The position numbers and the translations under genes were made by a program. DNA of 64,000 nucleotides, from NCBI GenBank assembly GCA_022747635.1, contig JAKTNV010000077.1, forward strand, positions 1,428,501 to 1,492,500. The letters run 5' to 3'. The DNA comes from Hetaerina americana (lineage: Eukaryota > Arthropoda > Insecta > Odonata > Calopterygidae). Of the stretch, positions 51,213 to 62,845 are shown one piece after another. Under the pieces are notes generated by a model, which was not told where the DNA came from, did not search any database, and saw only the letters and a list, made by a program, of their open reading frames with translations. The stretch's first letter is position 1. Each line of letters opens with the position of its first letter.

Positions 51213-51355
51213 GTGAAATGAGAAAAAACTAAAATTATAAAAATGGATTATTTGTCTTGAAAACACTTGAATCATTTACTTTAACACAACATGATGACTT
51301 TTTTTGCATAACTTTTGTTTAAATGTAAAAAATTTCAAAACAGAGAACGTTTCCG
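51213..51355 (-). repeat. Inverted AT-rich spacer, form B, truncated at the flip point
   Basis: Reads CGGTGAAATGAG, AATTATAAAAATGGATTAT, AACACTTGAATCATTTAC, AACACAACATGATGAC, then TTTGCATAACTTTTG and TGTAAAAAATTTC, the mirror of 49,760-49,882. The boxes that should precede CGGTGAAATG in this orientation are missing; forward hexamers directly abut it. Confidence 0.9.
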
Positions 51356-53283
51356 CATTAGAATCAGATTATCATCCGTATCGTCATCCGCCTTTATATT
51401 CGCATTTGTATCCTTATCGTAAACCCATCTGCAAACATATCCGCATTCGTATCAGTTTGAGCATCCACATTCGTATCCGTATCCCTATCCGCATTGGAAC
51501 CCGCATCAGTATTTGCATCCACGTCTGTATCTTCGTCCACACACACAATAGCATCCACATCCGTTCCCTTATACGCATCCGTTCCCTTATCTGCATGCGT
51601 TTCCGCATCCCTATCAGCTTCCGTATGCGTACAAGCATTCGCATCCGTATCCGCATTCACATCTGTATCCACATCCATATCTGCATCCTTATCCGTATCC
51701 GAATCCTTATCAGTATCCGTTACCACAGCTGTATTTGCCTTCATATCCGCATCGCCATATCCACGTCCGTAAACTCCATAAACGTAACCGCACCCGTAAC
51801 CGTATCCTTATCTGCATTCGTTTTAGCATGGGTATCCGCTGCCATAAGCGTACCGTCATTCGCGTCCGTATCCGCATTCAAATATGTATCCGCATCCGTA
51901 TTCGCGTCAGTAAACTCCATAAACGTAACCGCATCCGTAACCGTCTCCTAATCGGCATTCGTTTCAGCATCCGTATCCGCTGCCATACGCGTACCGTCAT
52001 TCGAGTCCGTATCCGCATTCAAATATGTATCTGCATCCATATCCGCGACTGTAAAAACCATAAACGTAACCGCATCCGTAACCGTCTCCTTATCTGCATT
52101 CGTTTCATTATCCGTATCCGTATTCAAATATGTATCCTCATCCGTATCCGCGTCTGTAAACTCCATTAAGGCATCCGCATCCGTATTCGCATTAAATATG
52201 TGTCCGCATCCGTATCCGCATTCAAAAATGTATCCGCATTCAAATATGTATCCGCATCGGTATCTCCATCTGTATCCATATCCGCATTCACATCCGTTTC
52301 ATCATCAACATTTGAATTGTTTTCCTTATCCGCATCGGTATTCGCATTCTCATCCAAGTCTGCATCCTCATCCACATACGTAAACGCATCCGTATCGGTC
52401 TCCTTATCTGCATTCTTTTAGGCATCAAAATTCGTTTCCGTGAGCCTACCGTCATTCCTATCCCAGCCGCATGCGCATTCACATGTCTATCCGCATCTTT
52501 ATCCGCATCCGTATTCCCATTTGTGTCATAATCTGTGTCCGTTTTCGTATCCGTTTCGATATCCGTAGCGCCTCCACATCCGCATCGTCATCCTCATCCG
52601 CATTTGTAATCGTATCCGCACCAGAGTGCATTTGTACCCATATACGTATTAGTATCCGTAACATCATTCGTATCCGCATCTGTATCCGCATCATAATCCA
52701 CATCCGCATCCGTGGCCGTATTCCGTAACCACAACCGCATTTGAATCCAGAACTGTGTCCGTCTTCATGTCCGTATCGTGTATCTATATCCGTCTTATCC
52801 GTATCTGTATTCGTATCGGTATCCACATCCGTTTACGCATCCGTATCCGCATTCACATCCGTATCCGCATCGTTTTCTGTTTCCGAAGCCACATCCTCAT
52901 CCGTATTCGTATTCACATTGCTATCCTCTTATGTATTTGCATCCGTATCCATATCCTCATATGCATCCACATTTGCATCTGTAACTGTATCCGTTGCTCC
53001 AGCCGGATATGTATCTACATCCGCAGCTCTATCCGAATCAGCCTTAGCATCCGTATACACATCCGTATTCGCCTTTTTATCCTTCTTCTCATCCATATCC
53101 GGCTCCACATTCGTATCCGCATTCGCGTCTATATCCGCATATTTTTCCGTTTCTACATTCATATCCCTATCCACATCCGTATCCGCTAGAGCATCCAAAT
53201 CTGCATTTACATCAGTATTCGCTTCCGCATCCATTTCCCCATCCGTGTTTGCATCCAGGTCGGTTTCCATTTTTATATCTACA
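51356..53283 (-). repeat. Hexamer array (inverted), right arm part 1
   Basis: GTATCC/GCATCC hexamers. It is a composite relative to the left arm: 51,356-51,756 mirrors 49,337-49,740, then it jumps to the mirror of 45,284 (141-bp tandem copies to about 52,190), then after a small filler with AAATATGTATCCGCATTC-like repeats near 52,190-52,260 to the mirror of 43,663 and below. These two jumps are the arm's largest deletions, or the left arm's insertions. Confidence 0.93.
51757..52190 (-). repeat. 141-bp tandem repeat, expanded (right arm)
   Basis: The phrase AAACTCCATAAACGTAACCG starts at 51,771, 51,912 and about 52,053 (141-bp spacing), with a shortened fourth copy at 52,158 (105 bp later). 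Blocks between carry GCCATAAGCGTACCGTCATT or close variants. The left arm has about two copies at 44,990-45,290. Confidence 0.9.
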
Positions 53284-53578
53284 TTCGAAATAAGACCTCG
53301 GAAACTTATGGTGTTTTTTACGATTTTTTACGATTTCTTACGATTGGAATCCAAGGGGAAAAGGCACTTTGTATGGTGAAATGAGAAAAATTAAAAATTC
53401 TATAAAGGGTATTAATGCCTTTAGAACACCTCAAGCATTTTACCAAAAATAAGAATGACATTTTTTGCATATTTTTATGTAAAACCTACACAATTAAAAG
53501 AGATGAAATATTTCCCATACTTAAATTTTACGTAATTCTTTTGAAATGGAGCATTGATTCTGGGTTTTTAGTTTTATA
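53284..53578 (-). repeat. Inverted AT-rich spacer, form A (long subtype)
   Basis: Mirror of 42,346-42,650: ATAAGACCTCGGAAACTTAT, three TTTTACGATT-type units, GGAATCCAAGGGGAAAAGG, GTATGGTGAAATGAG, AATTCTATAAAGGGTATTAA, ACACCTCAAGCATTTTACC, GACATTTTTTGCATATTTTT and GGAGCATTGATTCTGGG. Confidence 0.91.
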
Positions 53579-53712
53579 TGGAAGGTATATTGAAAAGGAT
53601 GCGAATCCGGAAATGGATACAGATGCGGATACGTACAATGATGCGGATGCCGAAAAGGATGTTGATACGGAAGCAAATACGGATGCCAATGCGGATACTG
53701 ATTTATACCCGC
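53579..53712 (+). repeat. Fold-back adjoining inverted spacer A
   Basis: Within the GTATCC-oriented arm this stretch reads forward (GAAAAGGATGCGAATCCGG, GATGCCAATGCGGATACTG) and turns at TGATTTATACCCGCATTC. It is the mirror of 42,229-42,345. Confidence 0.86.
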
Positions 53713-54440
53713 ATTCATATTCGTATGAGCATACGTTTTGGTATCGGCAGCCGTATCCGTTTCCACATCCGTATCCGTATCAACACCTGCATCCGCACTT
53801 ACTTCCGTATCTGAATCGGTATCTCCATCGGTAAATGCCTCCGCATCCGTTTCCGTAAACGGGTGCGCATTCCTCTAAATTTTCGCATCCGCATCCTTAT
53901 GCAAATCATTATCTGCATCTGCATCCATATCGGTTTCCGTATCCGAATCGGCATCCGAATTCTTATCCGCTTCCGTATCCGTATCTTTATTCGCATTTGG
54001 ATCAGCCACCTCAATTCCTACCATACAATCCGTATCCATAATTTCCTCAATATCCGCATCTGAATCCGTATATGCATCATAATCCGCATACGTATCCAAC
54101 CCCGTATTCATCGTTTCATTCATACCCTTCACCTCTTAAGCGCCCTGATCTAGTTTATCATCCATATCCGTTTCCGTATTCTTATATGAATTCGATTCCG
54201 TAAAGTAATCCGCATGATTAATCGTATCTGTATCCGTATACGCATCTGCATCCACATCCTTATTTGCATCAGCATCCGAATCCATATCCGAAATTCAGAT
54301 CAATTTCCGCATCTAATTCATCTATCTGTTCATCTATTCATTTAATCTGTCTGCCATCCGTATGAGTAACCACATCCGTATCCTCATCTGTATCAATATC
54401 CTTGTTCTCTTTCGCGTCCGCGTTCCGTATCAGTTATAGC
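53713..54440 (-). repeat. Hexamer array (inverted), right arm part 2
   Basis: Mirror of 41,481-42,228, including the interruption near 54,300-54,355 (TCATCTATCTGTTCATC). Differences are single bases and one-hexamer indels. Confidence 0.93.
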
Positions 54441-54612
54441 ATCCATTGTCCAAGGAGGGTAAATGGCATTTTCACGGAGAAATTAGAAAAGTTCAAATTC
54501 TAAAAATGGATTATATGCCATTAAACACCCCAATCATTTACTCAGAAACAAAAGAAATATTTTTGCATAATTTTCCGTTTTGTGTCTACCTTTACAATGT
54601 TTACGTTTCCGC
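54441..54612 (-). repeat. Inverted AT-rich spacer, form B, distal end missing
   Basis: Mirror of 41,273-41,480: CATTGTCCAAGGAGGG, GGCATTTTCACGGAGAAATT, ATTCTAAAAATGGATTATAT, ACCCCAATCATTTACTC and TCTACCTTTACAATGTTTAC. It carries fewer GTAAAC-type units than its partner, which explains the shorter length. Confidence 0.89.
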
Positions 54613-55260
54613 ATTTGCCGTATCTGATTTCGCATCCGTTTATTTATCCGCATCAAAACCTGCTTTTATATCCGCCACTTTATCTTTTTCCGCAACCTCA
54701 TCCTTGTGCGCATCCATATTCTCATCCGCATCCATATTCGAATCCGTATCCGCATCCGTATACGAATTTGTTTCCGCATCCGTATTCGCTACTTAATGCG
54801 TACCGGCTTTCGCATACGTATCCGCATCCGCATTCACATCTGTATTCGCATCCGTATTTAAATCCGTGTTCTAATCCGGGGCAGTTTCCATATCCTTATT
54901 TACTTCTTTTTCCGCAGCGTTATCCGCATTTACGTATGTATCCGAATCCGCATCTGTGTCCGCAGTTGTTGCATCATAAGTATCAGTATCCGTATGAGCA
55001 CTCGTTTCCGCATCCCTATCCGCATCTAAATCTACATCCGTATTCACATATGTGTCCGTATCTGCATCGGATTAAGCATCCATATACGAATCCGTATCCA
55101 CATGCGTTTCTGTATCTGTATTTAGTTCCGTATCCACTATGCATTCATATCTGTGTCCGCATGCGTGTGCGCATTCGTATTTCAATCCGTATCCAAATCC
55201 GTATTTGCACCAAAGTCTCCATCCTTATCAGCTTTTGTATCCGTATCAGCATCAATATTC
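54613..55260 (-). repeat. Hexamer array (inverted), right arm part 3
   Basis: Mirror of 40,624-41,272, with the landmark CCACTATGCATTCATATCTG near 55,134 in reverse orientation. It is collinear with its partner throughout. Confidence 0.93.
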
Positions 55261-55432
55261 CATGGGAGGAATGGTACTTCTCAAGGTGAAATGAGAAAAA
55301 ATCGAATTTCTAAAATGGATTTTATGCCTTGAAAACACCTCAATCATTTACTTTAAAACAAAAGAATGACGTTTTTTCATAATTTAAACACCTTTACAAT
55401 GTTTACAATGCACACGTTTACAATTTTTACGT
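55261..55432 (-). repeat. Inverted AT-rich spacer, form B, distal end missing
   Basis: Mirror of 40,451-40,623: CATGGGAGGAATGGTAC, TTCTCAAGGTGAAATGAG, TCGAATTTCTAAAATGG, AACACCTCAATCATTTAC, GAATGACGTTTTTTC and TTTACAATGTTTACAATGC. Confidence 0.9.
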
Positions 55433-58400
55433 TTCCACATGAGTATCTGATCTCGCATCCGTAAGCTCATTCGCATAAAAATTCGTTTCGGTATCCGCAT
55501 CGGTATCTTGTGCCGCAACCCCATCCTCATGCGTATCCGCATATTCATCCGTTTCCACATTCGCATTTGTGTCCGCATCCGTAATTGTTTCCACATAAAC
55601 ATTTTATTTTGCATCCGTTTATTTAATCGCATCAAAATTGGCTTCTTCATCCACTTCGGTATCCTCTTTTGCATCCATATCCGTATAAATATCCGTATCG
55701 GCATTCACATTCGTACCCGTATCCTTATCCGCATCGGTATCCCTATCCGCATACGCATCCACATACGTAACCGCATCCGTATCTGACTCCTCCAAATCCC
55801 GCAACCGAATTTGAATCCATATTCGAATTAGAATCATAATCCAAAACCGAATGTGTAACAGCATTTAGATCGATTTCCAAATCCGAATTCAAATCTGTTT
55901 GGCATCTCTATCCGCATCCGTATCCGAATCCTTTTCCCATTCGTTACGAATCAGCATCCATATTCTTATCCGGATCCGCATCTGCATCTCTATTCGCATC
56001 AGCATCCGTTTCGCATCCGCATCAGTATCTTCATCCATATCCGTATCAATTTCTCCATACATATCCCCATCGGCATCCTTCTCTGCATTAGTATCCGCAT
56101 TCATATCAACCTAGGTATCCGTATCTCCATTCAAATTCTTGTCCGCATCCTTATCTGTATTTGAATTCAAATCCACATCTGTATCCGTATTCGTTTCGTA
56201 TCTGTTTTCCCATCAGAAGTCATTCCATATTCGTATCCATATCCACAATCGTATCCATATCCATATCTCAATCGGTATCTTCCTCCGCATCTGTATATGT
56301 ATCCGTACCCGCATTCAAATCCGCATCCGCATCTGTATATGTATCCGTATCCGCATTCAAATCCGCATCCACATTAGTTTCTGTACCTCCATAGGGTTCT
56401 GCATTTGCATACCAAACAGCGTCCTTATCCTCATCTACATATTTTCCGCATCCTTATTCTTAGCCGAATCCATTACCGTAACCGTGTCTGCATATGTATA
56501 CATAACCGCAGCTGTATCTGCATTCGTAAACGTAACCGCTTCTGTATCCGCATAAGTAACTTATTCAGAATCCTCAACCGCATCCACATTTGCATCCCTC
56601 CACATCCATATACTTTTCCACACCATAATCTGATTAACATCCGTATCCTCATCCGCATCCAATTTCGTATCTGCATCGGTATTCCCATCTCCGTTTATAT
56701 CCGAATTTGCATCCGTTTCAGCATCCGCATTCGCATCCTTATCCTAATCCGTATCCGCATCGGTATCTTGTTCCACAACCCCATCCTTATGCTAATACGC
56801 ATACTCTTCCGCATTCACATTCGCATTTGTGTCCGCATCAGTATCCGTTTCCAAATCAGTATTTGATTTTGCATCCGTATATCGCATTCGCATCAAAATT
56901 GGCTTCGTTATCCGCATCGGTATCCTCTTTTGCATCCATACCCGCATATGTATCCGTATCGGCATTCACTCTCGTATCCGTATCGGCATTCACATCCGTA
57001 TCCGTATCCTCATCTGCGTCGGTATCTGTATCCGTATACGCATACGCCTCTGTATTCCATCCACATACGTAACCGCATACGTATCCGTCTCCTTATCTGC
57101 ATCCATTTTCCAATCCGTATCCGCCTCCAAATGCGTAACGGCATTTGCGACCGTATCCACATTGAAATCTGTATCCGCATCCGCATTGGCATCCATATCC
57201 CCTCCCGTGTCCTAATCCTTGTCCGTTTTCATATCCTTTTACATCCGTATCCGCATCGCTATCCGCATCCGTATTTGTATCCGTATCCACATCAGTAGCT
57301 GCATTTATACCCAAATCCGTATCAGTATCCGTAAAAGCACCCGTATACGCATCCGTATCCAAATTCACATTCGTATCCGTATATGTATTCGTATCTGCGT
57401 CGATGTCCGCATCCGTATACAAATCTGCATCCGAATCGTTATCCGTTTCCAAATATACACACGCCTCCTCATCGGTTTCCATATCCGCATGCGTATTCGT
57501 ATGCGCATTCAGATCCGTATCCGCTATGCATTCACATCTGTGTCCGCATCCGTATTTTAATCCGTATGCGACTTTGTATTTACATCCGAGTCCCTATTTG
57601 TATCGGCTTCTGTATACGTATCATCATCCGTATTCCTATCAAAACGCTAAACGGAATCCGTATCTTCTGCCGTATCAGCATCTGCTTCCGCACCCGGTTC
57701 CGCATCAGCATCCGTATTTAAAATTTCATACGTATACAAATCCACATCCATATCCGTATCCAAATGGGAATCCATATCAGCTTCGGTATGCGTATCCGCA
57801 TTAGTATTCGCATCTGTTTCTGTATTCCGATTGGTATCCGCAACCTCATCCCCAACCGTATTTGATATGACTTCCTCATCCGAAGCCGTATCAAAATCTA
57901 CATCCTTATTCGCATCGGAATCCGTATCCGCCTTAGGAGCCACATTAGTACTTGCACCCGTATCTAAACCCTTATTTGTCTTCGCATCCGAATCCACCAC
58001 ATCTTCCGCATTTCCATCTGGTTTCGCATCCGTATCCTATTCCGCATTATAAATCGTATCTACATTTAAGTCCGTATAAAAATCAGCATCCGTATCTTTT
58101 GCTTAATTTTAATAAATTTCCACATCCGAATTAACATCTCTGGCATTCGTATCCGCATTCGTTTACGCATCCGTATCCGTGTCTTAATCTATGTCTGTTT
58201 TTGTTTCCTCATCAGAATTCCCATCCGTATCCATATTGCTATCCGCATCCGCATATGTAGCCGTATCCGCATCAGTGTCCGCATTTGTCGCGTCATCTAT
58301 ATCAGTATCGTTATCAGCATCCGTATCCGCATCCTTATCCGTATCCAAACACTTATCCGAATCCGCATGTTTCTGTATATGTGTCGATTTCCAGATCCGC

Positions 58401-60782
58401 GTACGAATCTTAATTTGCATCAGTATTTGTTTCTAAATCTGTATTCGTATAGCTATCTGTTTCTGTATCCGAATCCGCTTGCGTATCCGTGTCCGCTTTC
58501 AAAACCGTATCCGCTGCGCATTCACACCTGTGTCCGCATCCGCAGGCGTATTTAAATCGGTATCCGAATCCGTATTGGCATCTGTGTCGCAATCCGTATC
58601 CGCTTCTTATCCGTATCAGCAATTGTATCCCTATACAAATGCGTATCCGAATCCGTATCTGCATATGCATCCGTATCCGTATCCACATCCGTATTTGTAT
58701 CCATATATGAATCCATATCCGCATTGATATCCGTATCTGCAACAGTTTCCGCATTCGTATCTGTATTTTCATTTGTATCCACATCCGCATCCCAAACGGA
58801 ATTCGCATCCAAATTGGCATTTATATTTCTATCCGTATCCGTTTCCTTTCCATGTCCGTTTCCAATTCTATATCCGAATTCGCCTCCCTATCTGCAACGT
58901 TAGACGCATCAGTAAATGTGTCCGTATCGCATCCGTATAAAAATTTGCATTCAATTTTATATCCTTTTCCGTTTCCTTTTCCGTTTCCATTTCCAATTCC
59001 ATATCTGAATTCGCCTCTCTATCTGCATCGCTAGACGCATATATGTCTGACGTATATATGTATTCGTATCTGCATCAGGGACCCCAATTTTCACGTTATT
59101 CATATCAGCACCTGTATCCGCATTCGTATCCGTATCCAAATCCGCATCTTAATCCGCATATGTATCCGTATCTGCGTGTATACCTGCATCCGTATATGAA
59201 CCTGTATCCTAATATGAGTCGGTTTCAGAGCCTGCATCCGTATCGGCAATGGTTTCCGTGTAAGAATCCGAATGCGTATCCGTACAGTATCCGCATCAGC
59301 ATCCGCATCCGTATCCGAACCCGATTCGTATTCGAATCCGGATCCGCCACCTCTTCCGCATTCATATCTGGTTCCGAATCCGTATTCGTTCCGCTTCCGG
59401 ATCTACATCCGCTTACGTATCGTAATCCATATCCGTATATAAATTCACATTTGTATCCTAATCTGCATGATAAATACCATCTGTATCCGCATCTGTATTC
59501 CGGATTTATATCCGCTTCCGTATCGAAATCCGTATCCGTTTATAATGTCACTCCAGTATCCTAATCCGCATGATAAATCCCATCTGTATCCGCATCCGTA
59601 TCTGAATCCGCATTCTGATCAATTTACTCGTCCAAATTAAAATCTGTCTGGCATCCGAATCCGCATCCATATCCGTGTCCTAATTTCTGAGCATTGCCGT
59701 ATGAATATCCGAATTCCCCCCCAAGTTCGCATCCGCATATGTATCCGTATCCGAATTCGTTTCCGTGTACCAAACCGTATCCGTATCCGCATATGTATCC
59801 GTATCTGCGTCGGCATCCGCATCCGAATACGAATCTGCATATGCATCGGTATCCGTTTCCTAATCTGCATCCGCATCCACTTGGGATTCCGTATCCGAGT
59901 CCGCATGCGTATCCGTATCCGCATTCAGATCCGATACGCTAAGTATTCATATCTGCATAATGCGCATAATAAATCGCATCTGTATACACATCCGTTTTCA
60001 AATTCGCATCCGTATCTGCATCCACATCCTTATTGGCATCAGGTTCCCTATCCGTATCCGCATTCATATCCATTTTCACATCTGAATTCATATGTCTCTG
60101 CAAGCCGTATCCTCATCCGTATCCGCATACGTATCCTCATCCGTATCCGCATAGGTATACTCATAAGAATCCGCATCCGTGTTGGCTTCCAGGTCCACTT
60201 CCGTAATTTTAACAGCATCCATATTACTATCCACAACGTATCTGAATACGTATTCGTACCCGCATCAGCATCCGTATCCGCAATGGCATCCATTTTCGTA
60301 TCCACTTCCGTGCCCACATCGGTATCCGTATCCATTTCCTCATCCATATCCGCATCAGTATCCACATCCGTATAAGCATCGGAATCGGCATTAGCGTCCA
60401 TATCCGCATCGTTTTCCGTTTCCAAGACACATCCTGATTCGTATCCGTAACCGCATTGATATCCGCTTTCGTATCCGCATCCGTATCCATATCCTTATCT
60501 GCATCCACAAGTGCAACTGTATCCATATCTGAATCCGCCCTAGCATCCCCATTTATATCCGCATACTTAACCATATCCGCATCCTAATACGTATCCCCAT
60601 TGCCGTCTATATTATCTAATTTTTCCTTTTCCGCATCCTCAACCCTATTCGCATCCGTATCCACTTTCGCATCTGAATCTACATTTACATCAGTATCTTC
60701 TTCCGCTATCATTTCCGCATCCGTTTCCGCATGCACGCCGGTATCCGCATCCGTATCTGCATCCGTATCCACATTCGTATTA
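55433..60782 (-). repeat. Hexamer array (inverted), right arm part 4
   Basis: Mirror of 35,336-40,450 with small indels. Landmarks in reverse include CCGCTATGCATTCACATCTG near 57,522 and the retained 24-bp repeat near 60,107-60,160. It is about 235 bp longer than its partner; 132 bp of this is the duplication at 58,859-58,990, with part of the rest near 59,500-59,570 (extra GATAAAT-type phrase). Confidence 0.94.
58859..59048 (-). repeat. 132-bp right-arm-specific duplication
   Basis: TTCCAATTCTATATCCGAAT at 58,859 recurs as TTCCAATTCCATATCTGAAT at 58,991, each followed by GCCTC(C/T)CTATCTGCA and TAGACGCAT. The left arm has the segment once (36,961-37,025). The paired-coordinate sum steps from 95,879 to 96,009 across it. 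The copies differ at several bases, so this is not a very recent event. The stretch between has CCTTTTCCGTTTCC runs, locally G/A-rich on the minus strand. Confidence 0.85.
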
Positions 60783-61082
60783 GCACCTTCGAAACCTTTT
60801 GGTGTTATTTTTTACGATTTATTACGATTGGAAGCCAAGGGGGCTGGCACTTTTCATGGTGAAATGATAAAAATTAAAAATTCTAAAAATGGAAGTAATT
60901 AATGCCTTTAGAATATCTCAAGCATTCACTCACTTACTTTACCTTACATTTAAATAGAAAGACCTTTTTTGCATATCTTTGGTATATTGTACACATTTAA
61001 TAGAGATGAAATTTTTGACCTAATTATTTTCTTCGTTATTTTTGGTCATGTAGCATAAATTCTGGGTTTCTTGTTTTAAATG
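60783..61082 (-). repeat. Inverted AT-rich spacer, form A (long subtype)
   Basis: Mirror of 35,026-35,335: CACCTTCGAAACCTTTTGG, GGAAGCCAAGGGGGCTGGC, TTTTCATGGTGAAATGATAA, ATTCTAAAAATGGAAG, ATCTCAAGCATTCACTCAC, CTTTTTTGCATATCTTTGG and CATAAATTCTGGGTTTC. Confidence 0.92.
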
Positions 61083-61208
61083 ATAATATATGTTGTAAAG
61101 GATACGAACCCGGAAATGGATACCGATGCGCAAACATACAATGATGAGGATGCCGATAAGGATTTTGATATGGAAGCGGATACGGATATTAATGTAGTAA
61201 TGCTGATT
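61083..61208 (+). repeat. Fold-back adjoining inverted spacer A
   Basis: Forward-reading hexamers (GTAAAGGATACGAACCCGG, GATAAGGATTTTGATATGG) inside the inverted arm, turning at GCTGATTTATACCCGCATTC. Mirror of 34,912-35,025. Confidence 0.86.
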
Positions 61209-62620
61209 TATACCCGCATTCGTATCCGTAACAGCATACGTATTGTTATCGTTATCGGCATCCGTATCCGTTTCCACATTCGTATCCGTATCAACATTCG
61301 CATCAGCAGCTGCATCTGCATCAACATCCGTATCTGCATTCGTATCCACTTCGGTTTATGCATCCGCATCCGTTTACGTGTCCGCATACCTATCTATATT
61401 CGCAACCGCATCCACATTCGTACGAGAATCTGTATATGCATCCGCATCTGCAAATATATCCGTCTCCGTATCCGAATTGGCATCCAAATTCATATCCGCA
61501 TCCTTATCTGTATCGGTATCGGCATTTGTATCGTAACCCATGTCCGTATCCGCATTTGCATCCGTATTCACCTCCGTATACGTATACGTTTCCCTAACCA
61601 TATCGGCATTTCACCAATACACACATCCGCGTATCTGCATGCGAATTTCCATCCGTATCCGTATGCAAATCTATATCCATATCCGTATCTGCATTCACAT
61701 CCGTAATAAAAACCGAAGTTTTATATCTATCATCATCCGTATCTCCCTCCTTGTCCGAATCCGTATTGGCCTCCGTGTCCGAATCCGTATCCGTGTTCAT
61801 TCCGTATCTGCATCGGCATTTACATCCGCATCCCTATCCACATCCGTGTACGAAACCGCATCGGAATCTGCTTTCGCATCAATATCTTATCCGCTTCCGC
61901 ATCCGTTTCCCCATCAGTATCCCCATCCGTATACGAAACCGCATTTGTATCCACATCCGTATCCTTTTTCGGACATTCCTGCTTATCTACTTTCAGAGAC
62001 ATTTCCAAATAAAAATTCATATCCGTACCTGTTTCCGTATCGGCATCCGTATCCGCATCCGTGTGCGCATCTTTATCCACATCTTATTCCATATTTGCTT
62101 CCGTTTATCCATCCAAAACAGTACTCGCATCCATATCAGCATCTAAATAGCATCTGCATCTGCCTCTGTATCCGTATCCGCATCCACATCGGTATCTGTA
62201 TCAACATCCGTATCCGTAACCATATCCAAATCGGTATCCGTGTCTGGATCAGTTTGTGCATTCGTATCCGCTTTATAACCGTATCAACATTTGCATCCGC
62301 ATATACTAACGAATCCATTTTCGCGTCGACATCCACATTCGTATGCGTATCAGCATATGTATCCACATGCGCATCCTTATTCGTATCCTCATCCGTAACC
62401 GAATCCGTATCCGTACCTGCATCGGTATCCGCATCGGTTTCCGTATTCTTAAGAGATTTCGTGTCCGCAACATCAGCCGAATCTTTATCCGCATCCGTAT
62501 CAGTTTTCGCATCCGGATATGTATCAGCATCCGCATCTATTTCCGTATCCGCATTAGCATCAGTATAAGCATGCGCATTCGCGTTTGTATCCGCATCCGT
62601 ACCCACATACGAATCAACAC
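61209..62620 (-). repeat. Hexamer array (inverted), right arm part 5
   Basis: Mirror of 33,491-34,911. The diagnostic interruption TTTCAGAGACATTTCC near 61,993 and a CATATCGGCATTTCACC landmark near 61,600 are retained. The long open frame seen in the partner is interrupted at different places here, as expected if nothing protects it. Confidence 0.94.
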
Positions 62621-62845
62621 CCTCGAAACCTTTTTGTGGGAGCTTTTACAATCTTTTATTCAAATTTCAATCAAAGGGGGGTTATGGCACTTTTTACGTT
62701 GAAAGGGGAAAAAAATTTATTCTAAAAATTGATTATTTGCTTTAAGAACACCTCAATTATATACTCTTAAGCATAAGAATGACGTTTTTGCATATTTTTC
62801 GGGTGAATGTACACTTTTAAAATGTTTAAAACGGTTCCAAATAAG
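62621..62845 (-). repeat. Inverted AT-rich spacer, form B
   Basis: Mirror of 33,280-33,490: CCTCGAAACCTTTTTGTGGG, AATTTCAATCAAAGGGGGG, GGCACTTTTTACGTTG, ATTCTAAAAATTGATTATT, AAGAACACCTCAATTATATA, GAATGACGTTTTTGCATA and TTTAAAATGTTTAAAACGG. Only a few bases differ between partners. Confidence 0.92.
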
